A stretch of DNA of 64,000 nucleotides from Pyrus communis. Its lineage: Eukaryota > Streptophyta > Magnoliopsida > Rosales > Rosaceae. This document shows positions 22,001 through 32,941 of the stretch, piece by piece. A model generated the notes under the pieces. It did no database searches and was not told where the DNA came from. It worked only from the letters and a program-made list of their open reading frames with translations. The position numbers and the translations under genes were made by a program. Position 1 is the first letter of the stretch, and every line of letters begins with the position of its first letter. Location: assembly GCF_963583255.1 (NCBI RefSeq), contig NC_084807.1, positions 18,728,072-18,792,071 of the forward strand, written 5' to 3'.

Positions 22001-25000
22001 TTTTTCGAAGTAAATCAGTTTTTTCTAAACACTTGGGATAGACATGGGAGTGGTCATCGACCTGATGCGCCACGAAATGATTTGAGGCGCTTGAGACTTT
22101 CAAATCCGGACCATTTACATGGATCTGAGAATCTCAGGAATATTTCAAGCAACCAAAAAAAGGAAAGATCCTCTGGTCGAGATACTCAAAGTGGGGGGAT
22201 GCATGGCTCCATTAATGTTCCCTCCCAGCATGCTAGTTATTCTTTAGAAAGCACCTCTGGTATCAGTAGTGTGTCTACAGTAACTCATTCTCAAACTCAA
22301 AGGATTCATGGGAACACAAACCTCACTAGGGCCTCTGATATGACTAGAAAGGAAACGAATTCTGACCTGGGTGCTCACATTGATAAAGGTCAGAGAAGTA
22401 AACCTGATAACTTGGTGAATGACTTACAAGGGAGGTTTCTTTTTGCAAGGACACGCTCTAGTCCTGAGCTTACTGATACATATGGTGAAATTTCCACTCA
22501 AAGTAGGTGCAACAGAGCCCCAGAGAGTGGGAAAGGCCAAACTGCGACAAGGTTGGATAATAGCACGGGGAAAAACCCGGATTCTGATAGTGTGGCAAGC
22601 CACAGAAATAGATCTTCAACTGATGATCCTTCATCTGCTAGATCCATCTCATCCCGCCAAAGCCCTGATGCTACTGTTGTTTCAAATAACTACCATGATG
22701 AATCAGGCATGAGTGCCGTTGCTGACGATTATGCTTCTATTTCGGCGGCACAAGGGATGCACCAGGAGGAGCAAGATCTTGTTAACATGATGGCATCTTC
22801 TGCAGCTCATGGTTTTAATGGGCAGGTTCATCTTCCACTCAATTTGGGTTCCGGTCACCTACCACTTCCAATCCCACATTCCATTCTTGCTTCTATGGGA
22901 TATGCCCAGAGAAATATGGGTGGAATGGTTCCTACAAATTTCCCCTTGATGGAGACTCCTTGGGGAACAAATATGCAATTTCCGCAAGGTGTTGTGCCAC
23001 CGTCGCTTGCCCCTTATTTCCCTGGGATGGGGTTGACCTCAAATCCTGAAGATTCAGTGGAACCTGGTAATGAAAGTTTTGGATCTGTGGAAATGAACTC
23101 AGGCGAAACGGAGCTTGATTTCTGGCATCAGCAAGAGAGGGGATCTACTGGTGGGTTTGATCTGGATAATGGAAGTTATGAAATGCTTCAGGAAGATGAC
23201 AAGCAACAGTCAACCTCTGCTGGTTATAACTTTCATCCATCATCTCGCGTAGGCACCTCAGGAAATTCTATGCAAGCTCAACCGAAGTCTACCAAAGAAA
23301 ACCAAGAGTCGATGAGGGGGGAAGAGCATGTGGATAATTTTCAATACCAAGATAACAGAGGTAATGAGGTTTACTTTGATGATCGAACCGTGAGTTCTAG
23401 GTCTGCCACGTATGCAAGTTCAGTGAGAAGTAAGACCTCCTCTGAGAGTTCTTGGGAAGGATCATCAGCAAAGGTCTCAAAGTCAACAAGGGAAAAACGT
23501 GGTAGGCGAAATGCTCTTTCAGCAGTGCCATCTGCTGCATATGGGAAAGGTAAGAGTGTGTCCGAACATTCATCTACCCAGGCAGATGATGACAACAGAG
23601 ATTGGAATTCACCTACAGCTTTAGGAGCCGAAATGGTAGAACAAAGCACAGGACCTCAACCTGTTGCTCCCTTGCATTTTCCAAGGCATCAAATGACCGG
23701 TTTTGAACAAACTCAGACAAGTGGATCAGATTCGATGATTCCTTTTGCTCCAGTGTTCTTAGGTCACGGCTCACGACAGAGAGCTACAAATGATTCTGGA
23801 ATGCTTACATTTTATCCTACGGGGCCTCCAGTTCCATTTGTTACAATGCTTCCTTATAATTATTTCTCGTCAGAAACAGGAACTTCAGATGTATCAACAA
23901 GCCAATTTAGCAGAGAAGAGGGAGCAGATAATAGTGATTCTGGTCAGAATTTTGATTCATCTGAGGGAGCTGATCAACCTGAGGTGTTAAGTACTTCTAG
24001 CTCTATGGGAAGGGTAGCTCCTATTGAGCCGTCAGAGCATAAATCTGACATTCTTCACAGTGACTTCCCTAGCCATTATCAGAATCTGCAATATGCACGG
24101 TTTTGCCAAACTTCACCTGTCATTTATCCTTCACCAGTTACGGTGCCCCCTGCTTACTTACAAGGAAGATTTCCATGGGATGGTCCCGGGAGACCTCTTT
24201 CAGCCAACGTCAATCTCTTCACTCAGCTTATGAGTTATGGACCTCGACTGGTCCCTGTTGCTCCTCTCCAGTCTGTTCCTAACAGGCCTGCTGGTGGTTA
24301 TCAACGTTATGCAGATGAGATTCCAAGATATCGTACTGGGACTGGGACCTACCTGCCAAATCCTGTAAGATAACATAAACCTGTTCTTTTCTTAATTATT
24401 ATTTTAAATTTCTTTTTAATTAAGCATGTTGCACCTACCAATCTTGTTTTTTGGACCAGTTTATGGTTTCTGGAAAGTTAAGTCTTTGGTTAAACATGAT
24501 ATAGAATCAATTTTCCTAGATTTATTATAACTTAGAACCTGCTGCCGGATTATTTCTCTTACCTCCTTTAATTACTTCAGAAGGTTCCTGTACGGGACCG
24601 GCCTTCAAATACGAGAAGGGGGAATTACAATTATGATAGAAATGACCACCACGGTGATAGAGAAGGGAACTGGAATGCCAATTCAAAGTCACGAGCTTCT
24701 GGGCGCAACCACAGTCGTGGTCAAGCTGAGAAGCAAAATTCAAGAGTAGACCGTTTGGCAGCTAGTGAGAGCAGAGCTGAAAGGTCATGGAGTTCACATA
24801 GGCAGGACTCATTCCGGTCATATCAATCTCAAAATGGTCCTATCCGTGCAAACACTGCACAGAGTGGTTCGACCAATGTTGCATATGGCATGTATCCGGT
24901 ACCAGCGATGAACCCTGGTGGGGTATCATCAAATGGCCCTTCCATGCCACCTGTTGTCATGCTGTATCCTTATGATCATAATGCTGGCTACGGGCCACCT

Positions 25001-25532
25001 GCAGATCAACTTGAGTTTGGTTCTCTTGGACCAGTGGGATTCTCAGGTTTGAATGAAGCACAGCTAAATGAAGGGAGCCGGATGAATGGGGTATTTGATG
25101 AACAAGGGTTTCATGGTGGCTCTACTCGACGATCTTCACCTGATCAGCCTTCTTCACCCCACCTCCAAAGGTAGCTGTTTAGGGAGGGAGGAGATCGTTC
25201 AGGGTACCATGCCAATGTCTTGTGGCCAACTTTTCTGAAGATTTTATTTGGAGTGGTTTCCTTTTCATTTTGTTGTTCACGACCTTTCACATCACTGGGA
25301 TTGTATTGTGATGCTTTCCATGATCTTAACAGGGGAGTTTGATCATTTTGCCAGATCAGTGGCCCAGGGGAACTATCAGATGATACATGAGGAGTTTCCG
25401 CCTTTAGCATTACCCAAACAGCGAGGGGATGATGGTGGAAGAAACTATAATGACTGTCCCTCCCAGCACCGAGCGTTCCTGCTCATGCCCCATACTCAAG
25501 AGGGGAAGGAATTAGACTGTTTCATTCCATGA
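19077..25532 (+). CDS. nucleotidyltransferase / PAP-OAS1 substrate-binding domain protein (9 exons)
   Basis: Exons inferred from frame-consistent GT-AG joins: 19077-19310, 19916-20104, 20268-20360, 20457-20639, 20717-20819, 20927-21112, 21918-24364, 24581-25170, 25355-25532, giving 1400 residues. The N-terminal half is a DNA polymerase beta-like nucleotidyltransferase: FGSVPLKTYLPDGDIDLTAF (residues 82-101) has the G-S and D-x-D motif (D95, D97), and VVDISFN supplies the third acidic residue (D155). The PAP/OAS1 substrate-binding part follows (FKRSIILIKAWCYYESRILG; HHGLISTYALETLVLYIF). The long C-terminal half, mostly one 2.4 kb exon, is Ser/Gly/Gln-rich and probably disordered. The family resembles non-canonical poly(A)/poly(U) polymerases, but its substrate is not known to me. 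If intron 8 is retained, the protein stops at 25174; the spliced form adds a conserved-looking EEFPPLALP tail. Confidence 0.88.
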
Positions 25533-27233
25533 TTGCTTGGTATCTTCCTGATCACATCATGCCTGCTTGGAGTTCTTATGTATACTTGAAAGTAATTTAC
25601 TTACTCCATTTTCGTCAAGAACAAGATCGGTGGTAAAATGATGGTGATGTGATGGTGAGGGGGAAGGCGGGACTCTGCGACTTTATTGCCCGTTTTAGGG
25701 TTAGGCACTTTGTAACTCTACTGAAGTAGAAAACTTGGGTTTAGGTTCAGAGTTTAGGATTTTACTGTTAGAACACTGTTCGACCAGGAATCTCTTGCAC
25801 ACAATGTATTAGGGTTTTTTCGATCAGAATATGTGTACCATCTCTTTTATGTACTCTTTGTCCAAGATTTTCAACAGTTTAGCAATTAACAGCACCATAG
25901 ATGAAATTCAAACATTTTCGGTTTCACTGACAATCCTTTCGTTCTTTTAATTTTTCTGGTACAGTGGATGCGTCATTTTTCTGGAGAAATTTGTTCAGGT
26001 TCTCAAAACACCTATGGTCGGGGAACACGAGCTGGCAATCTTGAGCTGGTATTTCGAGAACCTGGAAAAACATCTCCATGCTTAGGCATCAAAGCATGAT
26101 CTCGGATTTTGTTTTCCTTTGCAGAAATGCGAAAGCTTGCTAAGTGCATCTGCAATCTGAAATATGTAAACAAAGTAGTTCATCGTTAGTTAAATGACAC
26201 TGTAGGATATGGGTTTGGGTTATATATAGACTGGAACCCTAAACCCGGTAGGGTCTCAGTTCAAGCTTATGGATTTGAACCCTCAAAATGCAGTTTCCAA
26301 AATGAGATTCACTAGAGTTTAAGAGATGTTATTTCAGAGTGAGTTTTACGCTTGTTGTCCACTTAAATTAAATACGTAGATAAACTCCATACGTTTGTTG
26401 CTAATAGCTTAATAGGCAATACGTGACATGAGTTGGACAACTAGGGTTGGTTCAGCCTGAAAGTTATAAAAGAGAGATTGGATTATACATGTTTTTCATA
26501 GTAAACATTCTTATTTGCTAAAATGATCATGTTTTGTTTTAAAGTTTTATGCATATATGTGCTTTGTATTTTCTTATGTCTTGAGTGCTGCTATGTCCGC
26601 AGTCCAGCCATCTGTTTTGTTTTCTCAATCATCTTATAATAAAATATAAATGACAATATAAGGTGAATGAGAAAATAAGACATGTGAGTAAAATAAGATA
26701 ATATCAATGATATGATTGTTTACGACTTACGATGAGGGATGGGTATGGATGAAATATCTTTGGATTAGGGTTTTTTGGGACAGCATTATAATTAAGGTTG
26801 GTTATATACTTACCGTATGAGTTATTTCTTTTTTTCTTTGGTTAATACTTGCCCTACAAGTTACTCCACTCCTTTATGTGCCTGTTCTGTTCTCACCCAA
26901 ATCTAGTGCCTCCATCGTCCACCGTTCACCGTCGGCCATTTTATATAAAAAAAGCGACGGAGGGTGAACTGCATTTATTTTTTCTGTTTTCCACAACGGA
27001 GATGGATTATTCTGATTGCTGCTGGACGAATAATTTCAGGCAAACGTCACTAGACAAAACTGGGATTTTTGTTGGAACAATTCTTCAGCTGTAGAAATTA
27101 TATAACAATCATTTCAGTATTTTCTGGAGTCTTAACTCTTCTTTTTTCTTTTTCTTTCTTTTTTTTTTTTTTTATTAGCTTTCATCAAACAAGAGAAAGA
27201 GAAAGGGTGTAACACTAAAGAAATCCGGCGAAG
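25533..27233. other. 3' flank and intergenic region, no gene seen
   Basis: The first 300-400 bp are probably 3' untranslated sequence of the nucleotidyltransferase gene. The rest is AT-rich with short open frames that have no recognisable motif (for example 26849-27094). A pyrimidine tract lies at 27140-27176 just before the decayed coding fragment. Confidence 0.5.
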
Positions 27234-28074
27234 GTGATGGAACTGCCAATTCCGGTTCCAAATCCGAAACAAACTGTACCATCTGATTCAATTAGCTCCC
27301 AAGAAACTGAATTTGACTGTTTAGGCTATGTTCAAGTGACGGATTTCTACGTCTCAAATGGGTTTAGGCCAAGTGATGAACAGCAAACTGGGCACACGCG
27401 ATGCAAGTGCGAATTTTATGTTCATTGTTGTTGATCCATCGCAGTAGAGATGTCGTTTCACAAGTACCAGCAGGCGCTGGAAGCAAGGATGTTCAGGTGC
27501 TGTTAACCATGTCACTTCTCAAGTACCAAGCTGGCGCCGAGGCAAGGATTTTCCCACTGTAGTGGCAACGGAGACAGTCACGAGAACTGCTTCTGGCGCT
27601 CCAGTTATTCCTATATCGGACAGATAGCCCGCACAGTATTGACATGGACTCCCAAGTCTTTCGAGAAGGACGTCAATTTTCTATATGAGCACGGTGGCTT
27701 GCAGGAGGGGATTTTAACAAGCTTCTATCAACTTCGGTTAGGGTTGAGGACACAACTAGGGAGTATAACGCGGAGAAACCTCGTATTGAGCATGCACGAC
27801 ACCTACTTTCTCAAATGGAATCCAATGAACGGGCTATCGGCTCTTGCAAGGAGCTTCGTTGCACAATGACCTCTCTCGAGCTGAAGCGGTTGAGAGAGAG
27901 ATCGCTCTCTTCAGGTCGCGATTTGAGGCGAAACTCAAAGAGATCAAGGAAGGAGAATATAATGATCTCAATAGTGCGAGTAAGAAGCTGGAAATGTTGG
28001 GACGTCGGACTGTTTTTGATCAAGGACTTGGTAAAGCTGGAGCACAAAAGCTGATGGAGCGGAGCAAGTATTAA
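27234..28074 (+). pseudogene. decayed coding fragment, unknown family, coiled-coil-like end
   Basis: Open pieces in several frames follow one another: 27234-27434 (begins MELPIPVPNPKQTVPSDSIS), 27639-27869 (FLYEHGGLQEGILTSF) and 27844-28074 (AEAVEREIALFRSRFEAKLK, charged and coiled-coil-like). Switching frames keeps a protein-like text, as expected of a frameshifted gene copy. I do not recognise the family. The middle part contains two similar short segments (SFHKYQQALEARMF in one frame, SLLKYQ-like in another), suggesting an internal repeat. It may be a retrocopy or a fragment of a transposon-borne gene; no introns or poly(A) tail were evident. Confidence 0.4.
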
Positions 28075-28529
28075 AGGATAATTTGTTTTAAGTCACAAAA
28101 TATACTAGAAAATGAAATAACAATCGACTTCTGTCGAAATATGAAATTTTATTAACCCAAGTTTAGTTTTCTATTTCTTTTCGGTATAGAATCATTTTCT
28201 GCCGAAAGAGGAATGCTAGCTATATTCGTCCCCATTTATTTTTCCTTTCTTATCTTCCCCACTCATCATTTGACACGCAAACTCGCTTGTACAAAAAACT
28301 AAATACTTAAAGCTTTAGAAATACAAACTTCAACTTTCCACATGTACCCCGAAAAAATTTTAAACAACAATAGTTTGTGTTTAAGTTTGTGTTGTCTGTG
28401 TCGCATCGCATAGCAGCATACGTTGTTCAACTTCAACTACAAAATCTCTAACATTAAATTTAAGTTTTTCAATTGTTAACAAGTAATCGGGACAACCGAA
28501 TCAACTGACTAAGTTGGCTGCTAACGGAG

Positions 28530-31500
28530 CTACTTGGAACGCAATCCAGGGACATTCTTAAGCCCCATCTTGCCAAGAACGAGCTTGGGAATGGCCGGAG
28601 GGTTGTCCAGCCCCATGCTTCGGCTAAATTCATTAGCAAGCTCCACAAGCCTATGCTTATCGCGCCCCACTTTCTTGTTTGAATTGTAATACCCGAGCCA
28701 TGCTTGGTACGCTGCTTCTTTGTTCTTCATCTCCACCTTGGACAGTGCTCGTTCCACCTGTTAGATACAATTCCAACATTAAAACATAAAACTATATGTT
28801 TCAAGGAAAAAAAGGGAAGAAACAAGTGAGAAAGAGAGGGAGAAAAACCCACCTTCTTCGTAGTATCTGGATCGACTGACGGTACAGCAGCCTTGGATAT
28901 TGGCAAATCCTTAATATTGGACAAGAAGAACTCCTCCCAAGGAGCCAGTAGCAATATCCCTTGCCCCACTTTGCCTTTACGACCAGTTCTTCCAAGTCGA
29001 TGTATATACTGTTGTCTATCGGCTGGCACGCCCACCTATATTTGCAAAAAAAAGGTAGAGGGTCAATGATAAGGGGACTTAGTTTCAAATCTGCAGCAGC
29101 TGAAGTACTAAAACTGTTTATGATGCTTAAACAAGGTAAAACAACTTAGCTAAAAGATTTTGAAAGATATGGAACTCGGTTAACTGAAAGCCACAATTTA
29201 AATATTGCATGCTGAATAAATGGCAAAGGAACCTCTATTTAAATCTTGCATATTACCTGTATGACTAGGGAAACATCTGGATAATCAACCCCACGTGCAG
29301 ATACATCAGAAGTCACAAGAATAAGACCCTTTGATTTCCGAAATTCATCAGAAACCCTGGTTCTATAACTCTGTGGCTTTCTAGAATGGATCTCTCTGAC
29401 ATTCAAGTTCAGCTCACCAAGAAGGTCTGCAACCAGTCGTGTTACCATAGCGGTAGTGCAGAATACAAGAACCTGCACATGATATGAGAATCACATGTTA
29501 CATAAGATAGCAATAAAGGTGATACAGCTCACATATGTTATATAAGATCGCAAAATGGTGGACAACACAAACCATGCTTCCTAAGAAAAATATCTATGGT
29601 ATTAAATCGATACTAATGAAAACACCTGAAAGTCTGGTGGATGAATTGAACAAGCCAAGGCTTTGGGTAATACAATACCTACCTTATAGTCAACATCATC
29701 TGCAATATGCTCTTTAAGAAGACTATATACTAAGGAAAAATGCCTGTCCAATGGAGCGACCAAATGCGTCTGTGCGACCTGAAATCATCCATACAAAAAT
29801 CAAACATAAATATTAATCATCAAATTGTCAAAATTAAATATCATATCAATACGGGGACACACACATACATGTACATACATGTCAGAAAAAAGCCAACCTG
29901 TGCATGTGTCTCTTCACTGCCTTCTTCAACTGTATTGATATATTCGTGATCTCTTTTCAAAGCAATATGACAGATTTGACGGACCTACAATTAGGAAGAA
30001 ACCAGTGTTCATCTACAATGTATGTAAATGTATGTTTTTTTCGCATTTACTGAAAATCCACATTACCACAAAAAATAGTAGTGAGAGAAACCTCTTCCGG
30101 AACAGTGGCGGAAAACAAAAGTGTCTGCCGTTGTTTGGGAACAGCTGATATAATCCTTTCAATATCTTTACGGAATCCCATATCCAGTAAATGATCAGCT
30201 TCATCAAGTACAAGGACTTTGACACCCATCAGCCTAGTTGCAAAACCTGCGGTATTCTCAATGTGATCTTTGAGCCTTCCAGGTGTAGCGACAAGAATCT
30301 GTATGTTCTCTATGTGTTACATTGCATATAAACAGTGCCAATTAAACACGGATCAAACTATGTTGATAGAAATTTTCATCTCTGTCCTCAGTTGGTATCG
30401 TATCAGTAATAAAAGAGCCAGTATCAAGTAATGGAATCTAATGTGAACCTTCATCTCAATTAAACCTTGTCAACTTTATAAAAGCCTATAAACTAACTTG
30501 ATTCGGTAATTCACCTATTAGACTAGCTCACAAAATTCTAGACCTATGTCAATGTACAATCAATCATTAGCTCAGTTTATATTTAGCAAGTGAAGTTAAT
30601 GAAACAGGGCGATGCAGTAAATGACAAAGTTGTCCAGCAATAAAAAACTTACCTGGCAAGGGTTGGCTTGGATACGTTTCTGTTCTAAAGCAAGTCGTGT
30701 ACCACCGATCACAACTTGGACACCAACAGAGGGATGATATTTCAACAACTTATTGGCTTCAGTAGCAGCTTGACTTGCCAACTCCCTGGTTGGGCATATA
30801 ACAAGTACAAAAATTGGTGGTCGCTTGTTATCACGGGTAATAGGAGGCGAATTTACAACAACTTCAATTGATGGAAGCTGAAACAAATAAACTCAATGTC
30901 AAGTAGGATGAAAAGTCCCCTGCAATTGCATAAACTGATGATACAGATCCAATGCCTCAAGTGAACTAAAGTAGCATGGAATTTATCATAAATGTTGCAT
31001 CTTTTTTTAACGCGAGAACATTCATTCGCACAGAGAAACAAATGAGATTCCATACCAAGAACGCCACAGTTTTTCCAGTGCCTGTTCTAGCCTTGGCCAG
31101 CACATCCTTGCCTACAAAACACAACAAAGTAGAATAAGCAGTTCCATAACATGAACACGCAAAGATATCAATCAAATCTTAGAGGCAAAAAACAAAAACA
31201 GACATCCTTAAGAGGACACAGTAGTTACTTGATCTTATTTATATTATAGGCCATCCTGATTAAACAAAGCTTCTGTTTCTTTCAATATCCTCATGAAGAG
31301 GCATTGTTCAAAACAAGTTCCACACCCCCCCCCCCCCCCCCCGGGGGCGTTCTCATCCTAAAGTCGGTGCACGATTTTGTAAAGAAACAAACCTTTCAAT
31401 ATTACTGGAAGAGTAGCTTCTTGCACTACAGTCATCTTTTCATATCCTGCGTCCTTGATTCCTTTCAAGGACAGTGGAGAGACCGAACATTGATCAAACC

Positions 31501-32668
31501 TGCAATCATTCAAAGTAAGTTAAGACAAGATACTTGTCAACGATCCATTATGAAAATGTTGATGTTGAACATACCGCGATTCACTCAAATAAGAGTCAGA
31601 GCTTCCAGCTGAACTTTTAGGCAGAACCCTTTTGCTCACTTCATCATCCGAACCGCGAAGCAAGGAAGCTGCATTTTTTTCTCTTAATGCTCCAAAACCA
31701 TCATCATCAGAAGCAGCAGTGTCACTCTCTTCCTCACTAAGAAAATCCCCAATACCACCAAATGGTTTTACCTCCTCCTCTTCAGTATCATCCATTACTC
31801 GCAATTCTTTACCCGAATCTCTTCCACCTCTATTCCTGGTAAATGATTCCCCTTTCACCTTTGAACTCGAACTACCTTTTGAAAACGAATTCGAGTCCCC
31901 ACGATTGTTTCTACGGGGAAATCTGTCTTCCTTGTCATCATCACTCCGAAATTTGTTATCAAAGCGATTACTTGTCCCTGCATTTCTCGAAAAGGAATCA
32001 TTTTGGGCCGGAAATCTTCGCCTACTCAAATCTCCAAAATCGCCATTTGAATTCGGATTCCCACGACTGTTTCTGGGTGGAAATGCTCTCTCTTTCCTAT
32101 CACCCTCAGATTTATTATCAAATCGCTTACTCATCCCCGAATTTCTCGAAAAAGACTGATTCGGTGATCGAAATTCTCGCCTTTTAGAATCACCAAAATC
32201 TCCAGAGTCACTATCTCTCCTGCTCCTCTTCATCGGATAAGAGTCCATGTCGGTACCCCTCTCTCCAACCGTCACCCTACGGCCCTCCGATTCGCCGCGC
32301 GAGTCACTCTTTAACTCGCTGACCCAGTCACTGAGCTCAGCCTCGTCCTCAATCAGACTCTTCGAAGCTCCACCCGCTCTTCTCTCGTAGGCACGTGGCA
32401 ACTCGGACCCCGACCCGGTCCTGGAGCCCCGGAACGCCCGAGTTGAAAATGCTCGCTCAGTCTGCAGAGAGCGACGAAGCCCCAACCCTACGTACCTAAG
32501 CCTCAAGGGGAAGACCCGCGACAAAATGGGTACGGCCTGAGAGGACGAAATGGAAGGCGCGAATTTCATGGGCGGGTAACGGGTCGCCGGAACAGAGGTG
32601 CTGAGGAGTCGGAGTTGGGGTAAGAGTCCGACGGGCATGAAAGTTGCCGAAAGCGACGTCGCTTTCAT
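28530..32668 (-). CDS. DEAD-box ATP-dependent RNA helicase, RH25/RH26/RH31 clade (10 exons)
   Basis: Exons (minus): 32668-31575, 31499-31393, 31111-31056, 30877-30653, 30298-30092, 29984-29898, 29778-29683, 29472-29257, 29035-28853, 28757-28530; 832 residues, all joins in frame. The core has every expected motif: Q motif ([10 protein letters not shown]), Walker A ARTGTGKT (408-415), PTREL (about 448), TPGR, DEAD (526-529), SAT (LFSAT, about 558) and [10 protein letters not shown] (708-717). The first exon encodes a basic, Ser/Arg-rich leader typical of organelle import and then a low-complexity RGG/Ser-rich region with two copies of a module of about 45 residues (FSRN-G-S-RFDNK). The leader and length fit RH26 better than the shorter RH25 and RH31. 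Inferred role: ATP-dependent RNA remodelling in mitochondria or plastids. Confidence 0.93.
31325..31347. repeat. poly(C)18 followed by G5 in a helicase intron
   Basis: Eighteen consecutive C then five G in intron 2 of the helicase gene (31112-31392). A second C-tract of 19 occurs in another gene at 45468-45486. Exact lengths of such runs are prone to sequencing error. Confidence 0.9.
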
Positions 32669-32715
32669 GGAGGTTTGTGTGGTGCAGAAGTGTGAGGAGT
32701 CCCCAGAAATGGGGA

Positions 32716-32733
32716 TTTAGGGTTTAGGGTTTA
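32716..32733 (-). promoter_or_regulatory. telo-box repeats upstream of the helicase ATG
   Basis: Minus strand reads TAAACCCTAAACCCTAAA, about 50 bp before the ATG at 32668. Telo-boxes (AAACCCTAA) near the transcription start are a known plant promoter element, common in genes for ribosome biogenesis and translation, which suits an RNA helicase. Confidence 0.8.
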
Positions 32734-32941
32734 GCGAAATGTGAGCGTTCGGTTTTATAGTTTTAGGAGAGGATAGGGCATAGGCTCTAAAACCAAACGA
32801 CACCGTTTTCAGGGCAGATATGCAGAGCACCCGGGTGATCTTCTCTCTTTTGGGCCTAACTGTGTCATGGGCCAGCTGCCATTGTTGAGGCACAAAGCAT
32901 TTCATACCATCATAAAATTCGAAATTAAAGTATTTTCTCAA

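Noticed and set aside
31520..32187. Plus-strand frames opposite helicase exon 1 as an antisense gene
   Set aside because: They are shadows of the Ser/Arg-rich minus-strand coding sequence, and the sense strand has full family support and consistent splicing.
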